This document shows, in pieces, positions 1 through 9,055 of a DNA stretch of 64,000 nucleotides. The position numbers were made by a program, and so were the translations under genes. The notes below the pieces were generated by a model, which was not told the DNA's origin, searched no databases, and saw nothing but the letters and a program-made list of their open reading frames with translations. Source of the DNA: Marinarcus sediminis (lineage in GTDB: Bacteria; Campylobacterota; Campylobacteria; Campylobacterales; Arcobacteraceae). Numbering within the stretch: the stretch's first letter is position 1; each line of letters begins with the position of its first letter. Where the stretch lies: contig NZ_CP182357.1 of NCBI RefSeq assembly GCF_048571275.1, positions 2,232,001-2,296,000 on the forward strand. The letters are read 5' to 3'.

Positions 1-131
1 TAATGAATTATAAAAACGACTGCTTTTGCTCATCCAAAAACTCCTTAAATCTGATTTATTTTTGCCTTTAGTTTACCTATAATTATATTATATTTTTATT
101 TGAAGGTATAGAAAAAATTCCTTACAATTAT

Positions 132-575
132 TTATAGAATTGAGATAAATATCTCAATTTCATCTTCTTTGGTATATTTTTCAAAATCGACACTGAAGGC
201 TCTTTCATACTCACTGTTTCCTTCAAAATAGTTCCAAATCTCTTCCCAAAGTTCTACGACAACATCTGGAAGTTCACCTTTTTTTGAAAAAACCAAATAT
301 CTTTCATCTTCTATTACGATAGCATTTTTGGGTTTACTGACTTCTACACCAACCGTTACTACATAATCACCTGTTGCATCACTTGTATAGTCACTGTAAA
401 CACCATACATATATTGACTCTTTGTTTTATTGAAAGTATTTCCATAAACATTTTTTTCAATATAATCATTCCATAATTGAGGAATTTTACCATTTTCTGA
501 CTCAAATTCAAGCGTGTTATTTGTGATAACGCTAAGTCCAGAAATCATTAAGTTTTTTACTCTTGTTACTTTCAT
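132..575 (-). CDS. GyrI-like / AraC-effector-binding-domain protein
   Basis: A stand-alone 147-residue effector-binding domain of the GyrI/AraC-C-terminal type. The sequence fits this fold: an N-terminal strand (MKVTRVKNLMISGLSV), a central segment with YMYGVYSDY, the strand YLVFSKKGELPDVVVELW preceding a helix, and a short hydrophobic end strand IEIFISIL. Family members bind small amphipathic ligands or gyrase, but no DNA-binding domain is attached here, so this is not itself a transcription factor. It sits downstream of the torA-like gene, separated from it by a strong terminator, so it probably has its own promoter. The 3' end of the gene contains an inverted repeat (attgagata / tatctcaat). 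Ligand and role are unknown. Assignment to the superfamily is fairly sure. Confidence 0.75.
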   Translation of the reverse strand: MKVTRVKNLMISGLSVITNNTLEFESENGKIPQLWNDYIEKNVYGNTFNKTKSQYMYGVYSDYTSDATGDYVVTVGVEVSKPKNAIVIEDERYLVFSKKGELPDVVVELWEEIWNYFEGNSEYERAFSVDFEKYTKEDEIEIFISIL

Positions 576-640
576 ATTCTCTCTTTTTTATTTTATAAGA
601 AAGATTATATAGAAAATAAAGTACTTTTGTCTTGAAGTGA

Positions 641-667
641 AAAAGTAGAGAAGAAATCTCTACTTTT
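641..667 (-). terminator. Rho-independent terminator after the torA-like gene
   Basis: Read on the minus strand, four bases after the torA-like stop codon comes a perfect 11-bp stem (AAAAGTAGAGA / TCTCTACTTTT) around a 5-base loop, followed by a T run. The position and structure make it the end of the torCA transcript. Confidence 0.85.
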
Positions 668-670
668 GTT

Positions 671-3163
671 TTAGTTAGGTTGTTTGAAGATAGTTAATTC
701 AGGCGCTTTTTTTGTATATTTTTCAATATTGACTAAAGCGGTATTTGAACTATTTCCCATAGCAAGTTCTGAGGTTGGAATATCTTTTGTTAAAAGGTTA
801 GCTGAACCATTTTTACACAGTGTTCCAATTTTTCCTTTTTCCAATGGATCATACCAAGCACCCTCTTGTACTCTTACAATTCCACGTTTTAATCCATCCG
901 TTACAATGGCACCGGTTAAGATTTCACCTCTGTCATTAAATACTCTTACCACATCACCCGATTTAATCCCTTTTGCTTTTGCATCTTTTGTATTGATCCA
1001 AATTGGTTCTCTGTTTGCGACGGCATATTTTTTTCTCAAACTTGTATTGTTAAGTTGAGAGTGCAATCTATGACTAGGGTGTGGAGAGATTAATGCAAAC
1101 TCTGCAGTTTTTTCTTCCATACCTACCCACTCCGCTGGTTCTAACCAAGTTGGGTGTGCTTTACAATCTTTGTAATTCATTTGTTCTATTGTTTTAGAGT
1201 AGATTTCTATTCTTCCAGATGGTGTTCCAAGTGGATTTAGAATTGGATCTTCTCTGAAATCTGCATATCTTACAAATTGTGTATTTTCATATGGAACATC
1301 AAAAGTGATTGGTTGATTTTTACTCCAAAACTCTCTGAATGTTGGCATGGCCAATTTCATGTTTTGCGCTTGGTTATAAGCTTTTGTATAAAACTCCTCT
1401 ACCCATTGCAAATCAGTTTTATTTTGAGTATATTTTTCAAATACACCAAACTCTTTTGCTAAGTCACTGAATATTTGGTAATCATCTCTTGATTCAAACT
1501 GTTTTTTAACGGCTTGTTTCATAGGAACAATATTTAAGTTTGAATAATCACCTGTCATTGTAATATCATTTCTTTCATATGAAGTAGTTGTTGGCATTAC
1601 AATATCTGCCATTCTTGCAGTTGGTGTCCAGAATGCTTCATTAACAACAACCGTTCTTGGTTTTTGCCAAGCTTTGAGTAAAGTATTTGTATCTTGATGA
1701 TGAACAAATGGATTCCCCCCTACCCAATAGATAAAATCAATCTCTGGATACGTCACTTTTTTACCATTAAAATCAATTGTTTTCCCTGGGTTCAGTAAAG
1801 CATCAGCAATTCTTGCAACGGGGAAAGAGTATTTAGCTGCATTTCTTAACCATGCTGCTCCACCTTCGTCTTTGGTTGGTGTAACATTTGCAGTAATTCC
1901 TCCAATAATTGCACTTTTTGCTGTTGGTGTACCACCATTTGAATAGTGATAAGATAATCCAAATCCACCACCAGGAAGTCCAATTTGTCCAATAACGGAA
2001 GCTAATGTTACTAACATCCAATGAGGTTGTTCCCCATGATGCGCTCTTTGCATTCCCCATCCAGACATAAACATCGTTCTGTTATCATAGAACAGATTTG
2101 CCAAGGAATTAATGGTTTTTTCATCCACTCCACAAATTTTTGATGCCCATTTAGCACTTTTTACAATGCCATCCTCTTTTCCGTATAAATACTCTTTGAA
2201 CTTATCAAAACCTTCAGTATAATCGGCTAAAAAGTCTGCATCATATTTTTTTGCTTCTAATAAAGTATGTACCATACCCATCATCATTGCAACGTCTGTA
2301 TTTGGATTTGGTGCAACCCATTGTGCATCTAGGTATTCACAAGTTTCAGTTTTAAAAGGGTCAATACAAATGATTTTTTTACCAGATTTTTTTAACTCTT
2401 CAAAATATTTAAATCCATTTTCATCCGTTGAAGTCCAAGCAATTTTTAACGTTGCAAGTGGGTTTGCTCCCCAAATTACTACAACTTTTGAACTCTCTAA
2501 TACCACAGGCCATGAAGTTTGTTGTTCATATACTTCAAGTGTACCCAATACATGTGGCATAATGACTTGTGAAGCACCTGTTGAATAATCACCAACTGTA
2601 CCAGTAAATCCACCCGTTGCTGTCATAAATCTGTGTAATAAAACTCTACAGTTGTGGATACTACCACTACTTTTCCAACCATAACTCCCTGCAAAAACTC
2701 CTTGGGCACCTTTGTCTTTTCTTGTTTTTTTAAGCTCTTTTGCAACTAATTTAATGGCATCTTCATAAGAAACTCTCACCCACTCATCATTCCCCCTTAA
2801 TTCAGGTTTAGGACTGTCTGGATTTGCTAAATACGATTTTCTTACCATTGGGTATTTTATTCTATCGTCTGCATAAACAAGATCTTGGGTATAGTGTTGT
2901 AATGAGTTTTCAATACCTGAAGTTTTTTGATAAGGCTCAGATTTTACCACTTTCCCATTTTTTATAGTCAGTTTTAACATACCCCAGTGAGCAGCGGTTA
3001 ATACTTCACCATTTTCAACCAGTTTTGTAGAAAAGTTTGCAATTGTACCTGCAAGTAACTCCCCTCTTGTTGTAATTGCATCAATAAATGGAACGGTACT
3101 GAATAACGCAACTACTTTTAGAAATCCTCTTCTTTTTTGATCAATATTTTTCATTTTACTCAC
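671..3163 (-). CDS. torA: TorA/BisC-type TMAO/DMSO reductase, molybdopterin catalytic subunit
   Basis: Periplasmic molybdoenzyme of the DMSO-reductase family, reducing trimethylamine N-oxide and/or S-oxides as a terminal electron acceptor. At 830 residues it has normal length. An N-terminal twin-arginine signal is visible (RRGFLK, residues 11-16). The Mo-ligand serine lies in GDYSTGASQ (about Ser194), followed by the TorA-like block VIMPHVLGTLEVYEQQTSWP and the nucleotide-binding region WGANPLATLKIAW. There is no N-terminal FeS motif, as expected for TorA/DorA. The SYGWKS motif near 160-165 keeps a tyrosine that I believe corresponds to the S-oxide-active tyrosine of Rhodobacter DMSO reductase, so substrates may be broad. 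It overlaps the cytochrome gene by 8 bases. The pair matches the described Campylobacter Cj0264/Cj0265 arrangement. No torD-like chaperone gene is seen nearby. Confidence 0.9.
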   Translation of the reverse strand: MSKMKNIDQKRRGFLKVVALFSTVPFIDAITTRGELLAGTIANFSTKLVENGEVLTAAHWGMLKLTIKNGKVVKSEPYQKTSGIENSLQHYTQDLVYADDRIKYPMVRKSYLANPDSPKPELRGNDEWVRVSYEDAIKLVAKELKKTRKDKGAQGVFAGSYGWKSSGSIHNCRVLLHRFMTATGGFTGTVGDYSTGASQVIMPHVLGTLEVYEQQTSWPVVLESSKVVVIWGANPLATLKIAWTSTDENGFKYFEELKKSGKKIICIDPFKTETCEYLDAQWVAPNPNTDVAMMMGMVHTLLEAKKYDADFLADYTEGFDKFKEYLYGKEDGIVKSAKWASKICGVDEKTINSLANLFYDNRTMFMSGWGMQRAHHGEQPHWMLVTLASVIGQIGLPGGGFGLSYHYSNGGTPTAKSAIIGGITANVTPTKDEGGAAWLRNAAKYSFPVARIADALLNPGKTIDFNGKKVTYPEIDFIYWVGGNPFVHHQDTNTLLKAWQKPRTVVVNEAFWTPTARMADIVMPTTTSYERNDITMTGDYSNLNIVPMKQAVKKQFESRDDYQIFSDLAKEFGVFEKYTQNKTDLQWVEEFYTKAYNQAQNMKLAMPTFREFWSKNQPITFDVPYENTQFVRYADFREDPILNPLGTPSGRIEIYSKTIEQMNYKDCKAHPTWLEPAEWVGMEEKTAEFALISPHPSHRLHSQLNNTSLRKKYAVANREPIWINTKDAKAKGIKSGDVVRVFNDRGEILTGAIVTDGLKRGIVRVQEGAWYDPLEKGKIGTLCKNGSANLLTKDIPTSELAMGNSSNTALVNIEKYTKKAPELTIFKQPN

Positions 3164-3743
3164 CTTTCATATCTTTTGCATGTTTTTGCAAATATTGTGT
3201 TACCAAATATCTCTCTTGTTTTGGAATAGCAGTTCTGTTCTCCATCGCTTTAAACATACTTGGCCATTGGTTAGCTGTGAATTCACTTACAGGATGAATT
3301 GGATGACAAATAGAACAGTTATTTTTAAATAAATCTTCTGCTTTATCATATAAAGGTTTTAAATCTTTACTCAGATTGTCATTTTTTGTATAAGCGGTTA
3401 AAACTACTTTATCCCACTCTACACCATTTTCATCTTTACTTGTTGAAAGTTTTTTTACATCAAACTTTCCATTTTTAGCAAGTCCTGCAACTAAAATTCT
3501 TTTCCCTTTTACAAAGTAAATGGCATTAGATACTCCAGCTTTCATAAACCCTTCAATTTCGATTTTTGATTTATCTGAATTTTTTTCTACCACTGTAACT
3601 TTTGATGTGGGCAAAAGTCTGCCTTTAACGGCATTGCTATCTGAAGCTTCATAGAGATTTTTTACGCCGCTACTGTACATTGTTTCACTTGCGTATAATG
3701 AGACTGTTAAGAAAGTCATTCCAAGAATTAAACTCGTTTTCAT
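3156..3743 (-). CDS. Monohaem c-type cytochrome, TorC C-terminal-domain type
   Basis: Electron donor to the downstream molybdoenzyme. The 195-residue protein begins with a signal peptide (MKTSLILGMTFLTVSLYASE). It carries one haem c motif, CSICH, at residues 143-147, followed by HPVSEFTANQW, the sequence typical of the C-terminal haem domain of TorC. Unlike Escherichia coli TorC it lacks the pentahaem NapC/NirT domain, as in the Campylobacter Cj0265 type. The middle part (about 40-125) is a small beta-rich domain also present in TorC. The ribosome-binding site is AAAGGAG, and the gene is translationally coupled to torA by an 8-base overlap. The electron route from the quinone pool to this cytochrome is not encoded here. 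Confidence 0.85.
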   Translation of the reverse strand: MKTSLILGMTFLTVSLYASETMYSSGVKNLYEASDSNAVKGRLLPTSKVTVVEKNSDKSKIEIEGFMKAGVSNAIYFVKGKRILVAGLAKNGKFDVKKLSTSKDENGVEWDKVVLTAYTKNDNLSKDLKPLYDKAEDLFKNNCSICHPIHPVSEFTANQWPSMFKAMENRTAIPKQERYLVTQYLQKHAKDMKGE

Positions 3744-3766
3744 ATTACTCCTTTATTTTTCTATTT

Positions 3767-3830
3767 AAAAAAGTATATATGAAAAAAAAGTCCTATTAAT
3801 TGAAAAAAAGTGTAGAAAAAGTGGGAAAGT
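3767..3830 (-). promoter_or_regulatory. Putative torCA promoter with ACTTTTT repeats
   Basis: The 87 bases between the kinase gene and the cytochrome gene hold, on the minus strand, repeated ACTTTTT elements starting at 3822, 3811, 3791 and 3774 (plus a shorter ACTTT at 3830). The first two are exactly 11 bases apart, the spacing typical of OmpR/PhoB-type direct-repeat sites. A TATACT -10-like hexamer lies at 3777-3772, giving a leader of about 20 bases before the cytochrome start. The site is a candidate target for the OmpR-type regulator of the same locus; T-richness could also be chance in this AT-rich genome. Confidence 0.4.
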
Positions 3831-5483
3831 TTATTTTACTTTTATTCTAAAAAGTGCTCCATCGTTTGTATTTTTTACATCAATAAATCCATGCATATTA
3901 TCTTCAACAATTAATTTTGTCATATATAAACCTATTCCTGTACCTCTTTTTTCACCTTTAGTGGTAAAATAAGGTTCAAAGACTAAATTAATATCTTTTA
4001 GTTTAATGCCTCCTGCATTGTCTTCTATTTTAATTACGGTAAACTCTTTACCCACTTTTATGCTTAAAATTATGATTGGATTCTTAATTTTTCTTGATAT
4101 TAACGCATCTTTTGCATTTGAAATGATATTTAATATGGCATGAGAGAACTCATTTGAATACCCTTCTATTGTATTATCTTCTTGAATATCAAAAATCAGT
4201 TCTATGTTATTGTTCTTTAAAGAGGCATTAATAATTGATACCGCTTTTTTACACACTTCTACTACTGAAAATTTATCTTTTTGTTTTGAAGGTTTAAAAA
4301 AGTTTTGAAAATCACTTATGGTAGTTGACATATGCTCTGCAATCTCATTACAGGTCTTTATACTTTGTAAAAGATGTTCTTCTTCAAGTTTCCCATATCG
4401 AGTTATAGTCTCTATCTCCATCAATACAGCATTGATTTCACCTAAGGGTTGTCTCCATTGGTGGGCAATATTTCCAATCATCTCTCCCATAGCTGCGAGT
4501 TTTGATTGTTGAATCATGAGTTTTTCTTGATTTGTTCTGTGATTGATCTCTTCTAATATTTTATCTTCCAGATTCTCAATCATTTCGTTCATAACATTTT
4601 TTAATACATTGAGTTCATTGGATTTTGCCTCTCTCTCTAATCTTTTTCCAAATTTCCCCTCTTTTAAAGAGTCCAAAGTAAACGTAGCTTCTTGTATCAG
4701 CCTATAGTCATCTCGCAAATTCTCTTTTATTAATTTTACTTTTGTATTGATAGCTTCTGCCATTAATCCCAGTTCATCTTTACTTATTATATCAATATGC
4801 AACTGCTCTTTATAAGCAGTAGGATTGGTTAAATATTTAAAAAATTTCTGTAATCCACTTTGTACACTCTCTATTTGTTTGACTATTTTAAAAACAACGG
4901 TCAAATTAATAATAAAACCAAAAAAACCAATAATCAAAACCCCTAGAAGAATATATATATTGTTTACTTTTACATCATTTTTCAATTCTGTTAATTTTTT
5001 TTCAGACTCTTGTAAATTCTTTTTTTGAATTGTTTTTAAGGTATTAATCAAAAAATAAAAAGTCTCTCTCTCCACAGATGAAGTATTCATAAAAGCACCT
5101 TCATCAAATCCATTCAAAGAGTATTCTCTGGTTTTTAAAACCAGTTTTTTATACTCTTCCCACGCTTTTTTATTATCAGGTGTTTCATTTGAAAATTTTT
5201 TATCCAATTTTTTTATAATAGGTGAAATCTTTTCGTCAAACTTCTTTTTAAAATCATCATTGGGAGATATTACCAAAGACAGAGTGACCTCTCTTAATAA
5301 AAAAAGTTCTTCTATATAAAAAGTTTGAATCTCTTGTGTATCTTTAAAGTTTATTACAACACTATTTGAATTGGTAAAACTGTCTTTATTTATTTTTAGT
5401 GATAATAAAGCCAACAACACCAATGAAACGAGAGCAATAAGTCCAATTATAATAAACTTCTGTCGTATTTTTAAGTTATTCAT
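3831..5483 (-). CDS. Membrane sensor histidine kinase (partner of binding protein and regulator)
   Basis: Two-component kinase of 550 residues, taking the ATG at 5483: it has a good AGGAT ribosome site 6 bases upstream and overlaps the preceding stop by 8 bases. The order is: TM1 (about 10-30), an all-helical periplasmic sensor region (31-173), TM2 (about 176-198), a HAMP-like linker, a coiled region, an H-box AHQWRQPL with His341, an N-box NIISNAKDAL, and G-boxes DNAGGI and GTGIGLYM. The helical periplasmic region is reminiscent of TorS-like sensors that read a periplasmic binding protein, and such a protein is encoded directly upstream. The regulator gene is two genes upstream. It probably controls the adjacent torCA-like genes; this is inference from context. 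Confidence 0.88.
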   Translation of the reverse strand: MNNLKIRQKFIIIGLIALVSLVLLALLSLKINKDSFTNSNSVVINFKDTQEIQTFYIEELFLLREVTLSLVISPNDDFKKKFDEKISPIIKKLDKKFSNETPDNKKAWEEYKKLVLKTREYSLNGFDEGAFMNTSSVERETFYFLINTLKTIQKKNLQESEKKLTELKNDVKVNNIYILLGVLIIGFFGFIINLTVVFKIVKQIESVQSGLQKFFKYLTNPTAYKEQLHIDIISKDELGLMAEAINTKVKLIKENLRDDYRLIQEATFTLDSLKEGKFGKRLEREAKSNELNVLKNVMNEMIENLEDKILEEINHRTNQEKLMIQQSKLAAMGEMIGNIAHQWRQPLGEINAVLMEIETITRYGKLEEEHLLQSIKTCNEIAEHMSTTISDFQNFFKPSKQKDKFSVVEVCKKAVSIINASLKNNNIELIFDIQEDNTIEGYSNEFSHAILNIISNAKDALISRKIKNPIIILSIKVGKEFTVIKIEDNAGGIKLKDINLVFEPYFTTKGEKRGTGIGLYMTKLIVEDNMHGFIDVKNTNDGALFRIKVK

Positions 5484-7104
5484 TTTTAATCCTAATGGGA
5501 TAAAGGTAATTGAGTCTACTTTTATCTGACTTCCCTTTTCTAATAGACCAATGATACGGGGTAATTTTTGCATTCCATAAAGGGAAAGTGGACATCTCAG
5601 AAGGATGATAATAGACCTCTTTATTTAAGGCAATGACAATATTGGGTGAAGGTAAAACCAGCGTGTAAGCTTTTTCATAACTGTACAATAAAATTTTATT
5701 GACCTCTTTTTGAAACTCTTTTGAATTTGTATCGAGTCTGAATAACTTTTCAAACGCCTTGACTAAATAATCGTCTGTATCAATTGAACACCAATTGGCT
5801 TTTGTATATAAGGTAAAAAATGCTGTCCAAGGGCTTCCATTCCAATCCTCATTTCCCCAAATCAATAAATCCCAATCATAAATATTTTTTCTGTTGTTTA
5901 AAAGCTTTTCTAAAACAACTTTTTCATCACTTGTTATTGTATAGTTTAGTTTTACACCATACTTTGACAGTTGGTACTCCACTCCTTTCCAAACAGACAT
6001 AAACCTGTCTTGGGTAATGACTTTTAACTCTAAACCATTTAAAATAGCATGCAACTGTTTTTGAGTAAATCTTGGTTTTTGGTTTAAATATTTTTTTGAT
6101 AACTCTTTTGCAAAATAAGTATTCGAAGATAATAAAAATGGCGATACACTCGCTTCATTTCTAAAAGCAAACTTGATCAACTTTTTTTGATCAATGGCAT
6201 CATTTAAAGCTTGTCTTACTTCTATATTTTTAAGTTTTGAGTTTTTCTTTATGAGATTCATATGAACGGTTAAATTACCATGGGAAGGAGAGATTAAAAG
6301 TTTTGCATATTTTGAATTGACTATTTCAGTTTTTTTATTATAAGGAATATAAGCAATATCAAGTTTCCCCTCATGTTTTGAAATATCATTAATAACCTCT
6401 TTTGTTGGAAGTTCTGTATAAATGGTGATTTTATTTATATAAGGTTTATTTTTTTCAAAATAGTATGGATTTGCGGTTAAAACTATCTTTTTACTCTGTT
6501 TTAATCCTGTGGCATAACCTTGAGCCATGATATAAGGGCCTGCTCCATAAAGACCCGGGCCTTTGGTATTTTGAGCTGTTAAACTGGGGGTCCAATTGTA
6601 TTTTTCATAATATTTTTTTGTATAAAAATTGATTACACACAAATCATTCAATAACATCCCGTAAGGTATTTTCAAATGTATTCTTATTTTATAATCATTT
6701 AATTTTTCAACTGAGTCTAAAGCATTGTGAATATTACTGTATAAAAAAGGTCCTTTCATAAAATGGTTCAAATTATCCACTACAGAATCCGCATCAAATT
6801 TTGTACCATCTTGATAACGCACATCATCTCTTAACCAAAAGTCATAGGTAAGTGCATCTATCTTTTTATGTTTATAGGCTAAATAATAATCCCACCCTCT
6901 TTTAGAATCACTGAGTTTGACCAAAGTACCATTAATCAAACCTATCAGATTGAAATATGGAAGGGTTGGCATATATACTTTTAGTTCGGACTCTTTTGTC
7001 ATTTTATTTAAAAGAATTTTATCTGTTTGATCATGCTTATATGTTATTGCTTCATTTGAAAATAAAAAGCTTACACATAAGAGAAGAACTAAATATTTAC
7101 GCAA
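5476..7104 (-). CDS. Periplasmic solute-binding protein, SBP_bac_5 (peptide/nickel-type) family
   Basis: Family-5 extracellular solute-binding protein, about 542 residues. I chose the TTG at 7104: it opens a clean signal peptide (MRKYLVLLLCVSFLFSNEA) and overlaps the regulator stop by 8 bases, the same overlap seen at this gene's own 3' end. An earlier TTG at 7134 is possible but would put charged residues ahead of the signal. The family signature region is clear (FWLRDDVRYQDGTKFDADSV, about residues 105-125), as are NIEVRQALNDAID and the C-terminal lobe. No permease or ATPase gene is near, so it probably does not serve uptake. Its position between a response regulator and a histidine kinase suggests it is a sensory binding protein, functionally like TorT, although TorT belongs to the unrelated sugar-binding type. 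Confidence 0.85.
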   Translation of the reverse strand: MRKYLVLLLCVSFLFSNEAITYKHDQTDKILLNKMTKESELKVYMPTLPYFNLIGLINGTLVKLSDSKRGWDYYLAYKHKKIDALTYDFWLRDDVRYQDGTKFDADSVVDNLNHFMKGPFLYSNIHNALDSVEKLNDYKIRIHLKIPYGMLLNDLCVINFYTKKYYEKYNWTPSLTAQNTKGPGLYGAGPYIMAQGYATGLKQSKKIVLTANPYYFEKNKPYINKITIYTELPTKEVINDISKHEGKLDIAYIPYNKKTEIVNSKYAKLLISPSHGNLTVHMNLIKKNSKLKNIEVRQALNDAIDQKKLIKFAFRNEASVSPFLLSSNTYFAKELSKKYLNQKPRFTQKQLHAILNGLELKVITQDRFMSVWKGVEYQLSKYGVKLNYTITSDEKVVLEKLLNNRKNIYDWDLLIWGNEDWNGSPWTAFFTLYTKANWCSIDTDDYLVKAFEKLFRLDTNSKEFQKEVNKILLYSYEKAYTLVLPSPNIVIALNKEVYYHPSEMSTFPLWNAKITPYHWSIRKGKSDKSRLNYLYPIRIKNE

Positions 7105-7774
7105 CTTTATAACCAATACCCGATAAATTGACAATAAAATCTTTTGGCAATTTTTTTCTTAAATTTCTGATCAAAGAACGCAAAGCATTGTCTGTCATAA
7201 CACTGTCTTGCCAAACAACTTCTTGTAACTCATCAAAGGAAGTTATACTGTCAATATTTTTGAAAAGAAGTTCTAAAAATAGAATCTCTTTTTTGGTTAA
7301 AGTAATCATTTCCTCTTTATGTAACAAAATTTTTTGATTCCAATCGTATGTGTAATCATCGGGAAGCGTTCTTTTTAAATTACTGCTGTTAGAAAACTTT
7401 TTTTGACAATCTTCCAACGCCATAATGAGTTTTTCCAAAGTAATGGGTTTGAGAATATATTTTTCAATGTGCATATCAATCAGTTGTAATAAGTACTTTT
7501 CACTCGTATATGCAGTGACCACAACAATACACGTATTTTGATCTTTTTTTCTGACTTCATGAATAAAGTCTGCCCCATTCATTTCGGGCATTTCTAAATC
7601 AGTGATGATCAAATCAGGAGTAAAATTTTGAAGTTTTTCTAATGCCTCTACTCCGTTTGAAGCTGAAATTACTTCATCTACAATATACTCTAAGGAAGAG
7701 ACAATCTTATCTCTTATAAGATCTTCATCTTCTATAAATAAAACCTTTAAATTTTTTAGAAGCTTATTTGACAT
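7097..7774 (-). CDS. OmpR-family response regulator
   Basis: 225 residues: a receiver domain with acidic pocket (FIEDED), phosphoacceptor Asp59 in IITDLEMPEMNG, and the conserved Lys in YILKPIT, followed by a C-terminal winged helix (TLTKKEILFLELL ... NALRSLIRNLRKKLP ... GIGYKV). It is a DNA-binding transcription regulator. It lies in one direction with the binding protein and kinase, overlapping the former by 8 bases. The likely target is the torCA promoter 3.3 kb downstream, where 11-base-spaced repeats are present. Confidence 0.9.
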   Translation of the reverse strand: MSNKLLKNLKVLFIEDEDLIRDKIVSSLEYIVDEVISASNGVEALEKLQNFTPDLIITDLEMPEMNGADFIHEVRKKDQNTCIVVVTAYTSEKYLLQLIDMHIEKYILKPITLEKLIMALEDCQKKFSNSSNLKRTLPDDYTYDWNQKILLHKEEMITLTKKEILFLELLFKNIDSITSFDELQEVVWQDSVMTDNALRSLIRNLRKKLPKDFIVNLSGIGYKVA

Positions 7775-7803
7775 TTTTCCCCTTTTAATTGTATATACAT
7801 TAA

Positions 7804-8433
7804 TTATTCACCACAAATTTCAATACCCATTTTTAAAAACCCCGTAAATGCAGCATTGTCAAATGAGAGTGGTTTTGAAACTTTTGATTTGATATTATCT
7901 AAAGCTTTCGTGTATTGTTGATAAAACTCATACGATGGTCTTGGTTTATATATTAAATTGGGAATTTCCAGATATTTTATGATATTTTTTGTAGTAGTTG
8001 GCTTAATAAAGTACTCTTTTTGTCGATTGATACTATAAGGCACAAGGGTCACTAAAGTCCACTTTGCCATACCAAATTCAGCTAAAAACTCTACAAGCCC
8101 TTCGAATCCATCTTTTTTATTTCCATACAATAACTCATACAGTTCAATACTGAGCATATCTTTTTCATAAGAGGTTAAAGCTTTTATCACGTCACGAAGT
8201 TTCAGTTTATCAAACAAAGAGACCATGGCGGACTTCTGAATGGTTTTAAAATATGCTTCAGCTATGAGATTGGGATTGGAGAAATTCTCTTTTTTTAAAG
8301 ACTCTTTGGCAAAGAGTTCCAGCTTTTCTGGGTTGAATTTTTTGCCAATTTTAATTAACTTTTCATCTTCAAAACCCTTTGGGTAAGCATCAAAAAATTC
8401 GGACTCAACATCTTTTAGTTTTTCTAAATTCAT
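7804..8433 (-). CDS. Conserved hypothetical protein heading the regulator operon
   Basis: 209 residues, no signal peptide and no membrane segment, so probably cytoplasmic. It starts with a good ribosome site (AAAGGGG) and ends 29 bases before the response regulator, in the same direction, so it is likely the first gene of the regulator / binding protein / kinase transcript. The sequence is mostly helical and charged, with the central hydrophobic stretch MAKWTLVTLVPYSINRQK and a C-terminal FDNAAFTGFLKMGIEICGE. I do not recognise the family. Molybdoenzyme loci usually carry a helical TorD-like chaperone of about 200 residues, but I see no TorD signature here, so that idea is only a possibility. 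Confidence 0.65.
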   Translation of the reverse strand: MNLEKLKDVESEFFDAYPKGFEDEKLIKIGKKFNPEKLELFAKESLKKENFSNPNLIAEAYFKTIQKSAMVSLFDKLKLRDVIKALTSYEKDMLSIELYELLYGNKKDGFEGLVEFLAEFGMAKWTLVTLVPYSINRQKEYFIKPTTTKNIIKYLEIPNLIYKPRPSYEFYQQYTKALDNIKSKVSKPLSFDNAAFTGFLKMGIEICGE

Positions 8434-8520
8434 TTTTCCCCTTTTTTATGCCATTTAAATTATTGTTATTAAATCGTAACTATGGCAATATTTTATTACT
8501 TAAATAATAAGGAACTGATT

Positions 8521-9024
8521 ATGAAAATTAACTATATCATAGCTTTTTTATTGATTTCATTATCAATACTTTTAACTATTTTGGTTCCTGGTGGTCCTAT
8601 AGAAACAAGAGATTTTTCTTCGTATTCCCCTTTTGTTCTTACTTTGTTTAATATTTTTCTTACATCACTTGGGATTCTAAGCTTTCTAGGTGCTTATTTG
8701 GTAATAAAAAACAAAACATACTCTGTAATTATCTCAGCTTTTTTTGCAATATGTTATATTGCCGTTTATATTTCTGATTTGTTTAAAATATTTCCTGTAA
8801 GCCCAATACCCATGCCTCAAACACTTTTTATAATTGAAGTTATTAGTACAATTTTGGGATTTGTTTTATTATATATTTGTATAAAATATAATAATTTTGG
8901 AAATATAAACAAAGAAAACATCACTTTAAAACTCTCTTTTTATAAGATAATTTTACTTTTAGTGGTTTTATTATTTGCTATAGGAACAGTGATTTTTGCA
9001 ACAAAATCAGCAATGGGACAATAG
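8521..9024 (+). CDS. Four-helix integral membrane protein of unknown function
   Basis: 167 residues from the ATG at 8521, which has AAGGAA 7 bases upstream (an in-frame ATG at 8482 lacks a ribosome site). Four hydrophobic helices are evident: residues about 5-24, 37-60, 67-86 and 100-121, with a final one near 137-160. No catalytic motif is visible. It is divergent from the 209-residue gene and convergent with the TetR gene. Function unknown. Confidence 0.65.
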   Translation: MKINYIIAFLLISLSILLTILVPGGPIETRDFSSYSPFVLTLFNIFLTSLGILSFLGAYLVIKNKTYSVIISAFFAICYIAVYISDLFKIFPVSPIPMPQTLFIIEVISTILGFVLLYICIKYNNFGNINKENITLKLSFYKIILLLVVLLFAIGTVIFATKSAMGQ

Positions 9025-9028
9025 TCTT

Positions 9029-9055
9029 CTTATATCTTAAAAGATAAGATATAAG
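9029..9055. terminator. Hairpin between convergent genes
   Basis: Perfect 11-bp stem CTTATATCTTA / TAAGATATAAG with loop AAAGA, five bases after the plus-strand membrane-protein stop and overlapping the last codons of the tetR-type gene. It lacks a good T tract, so termination is plausible but not certain. Confidence 0.4.
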
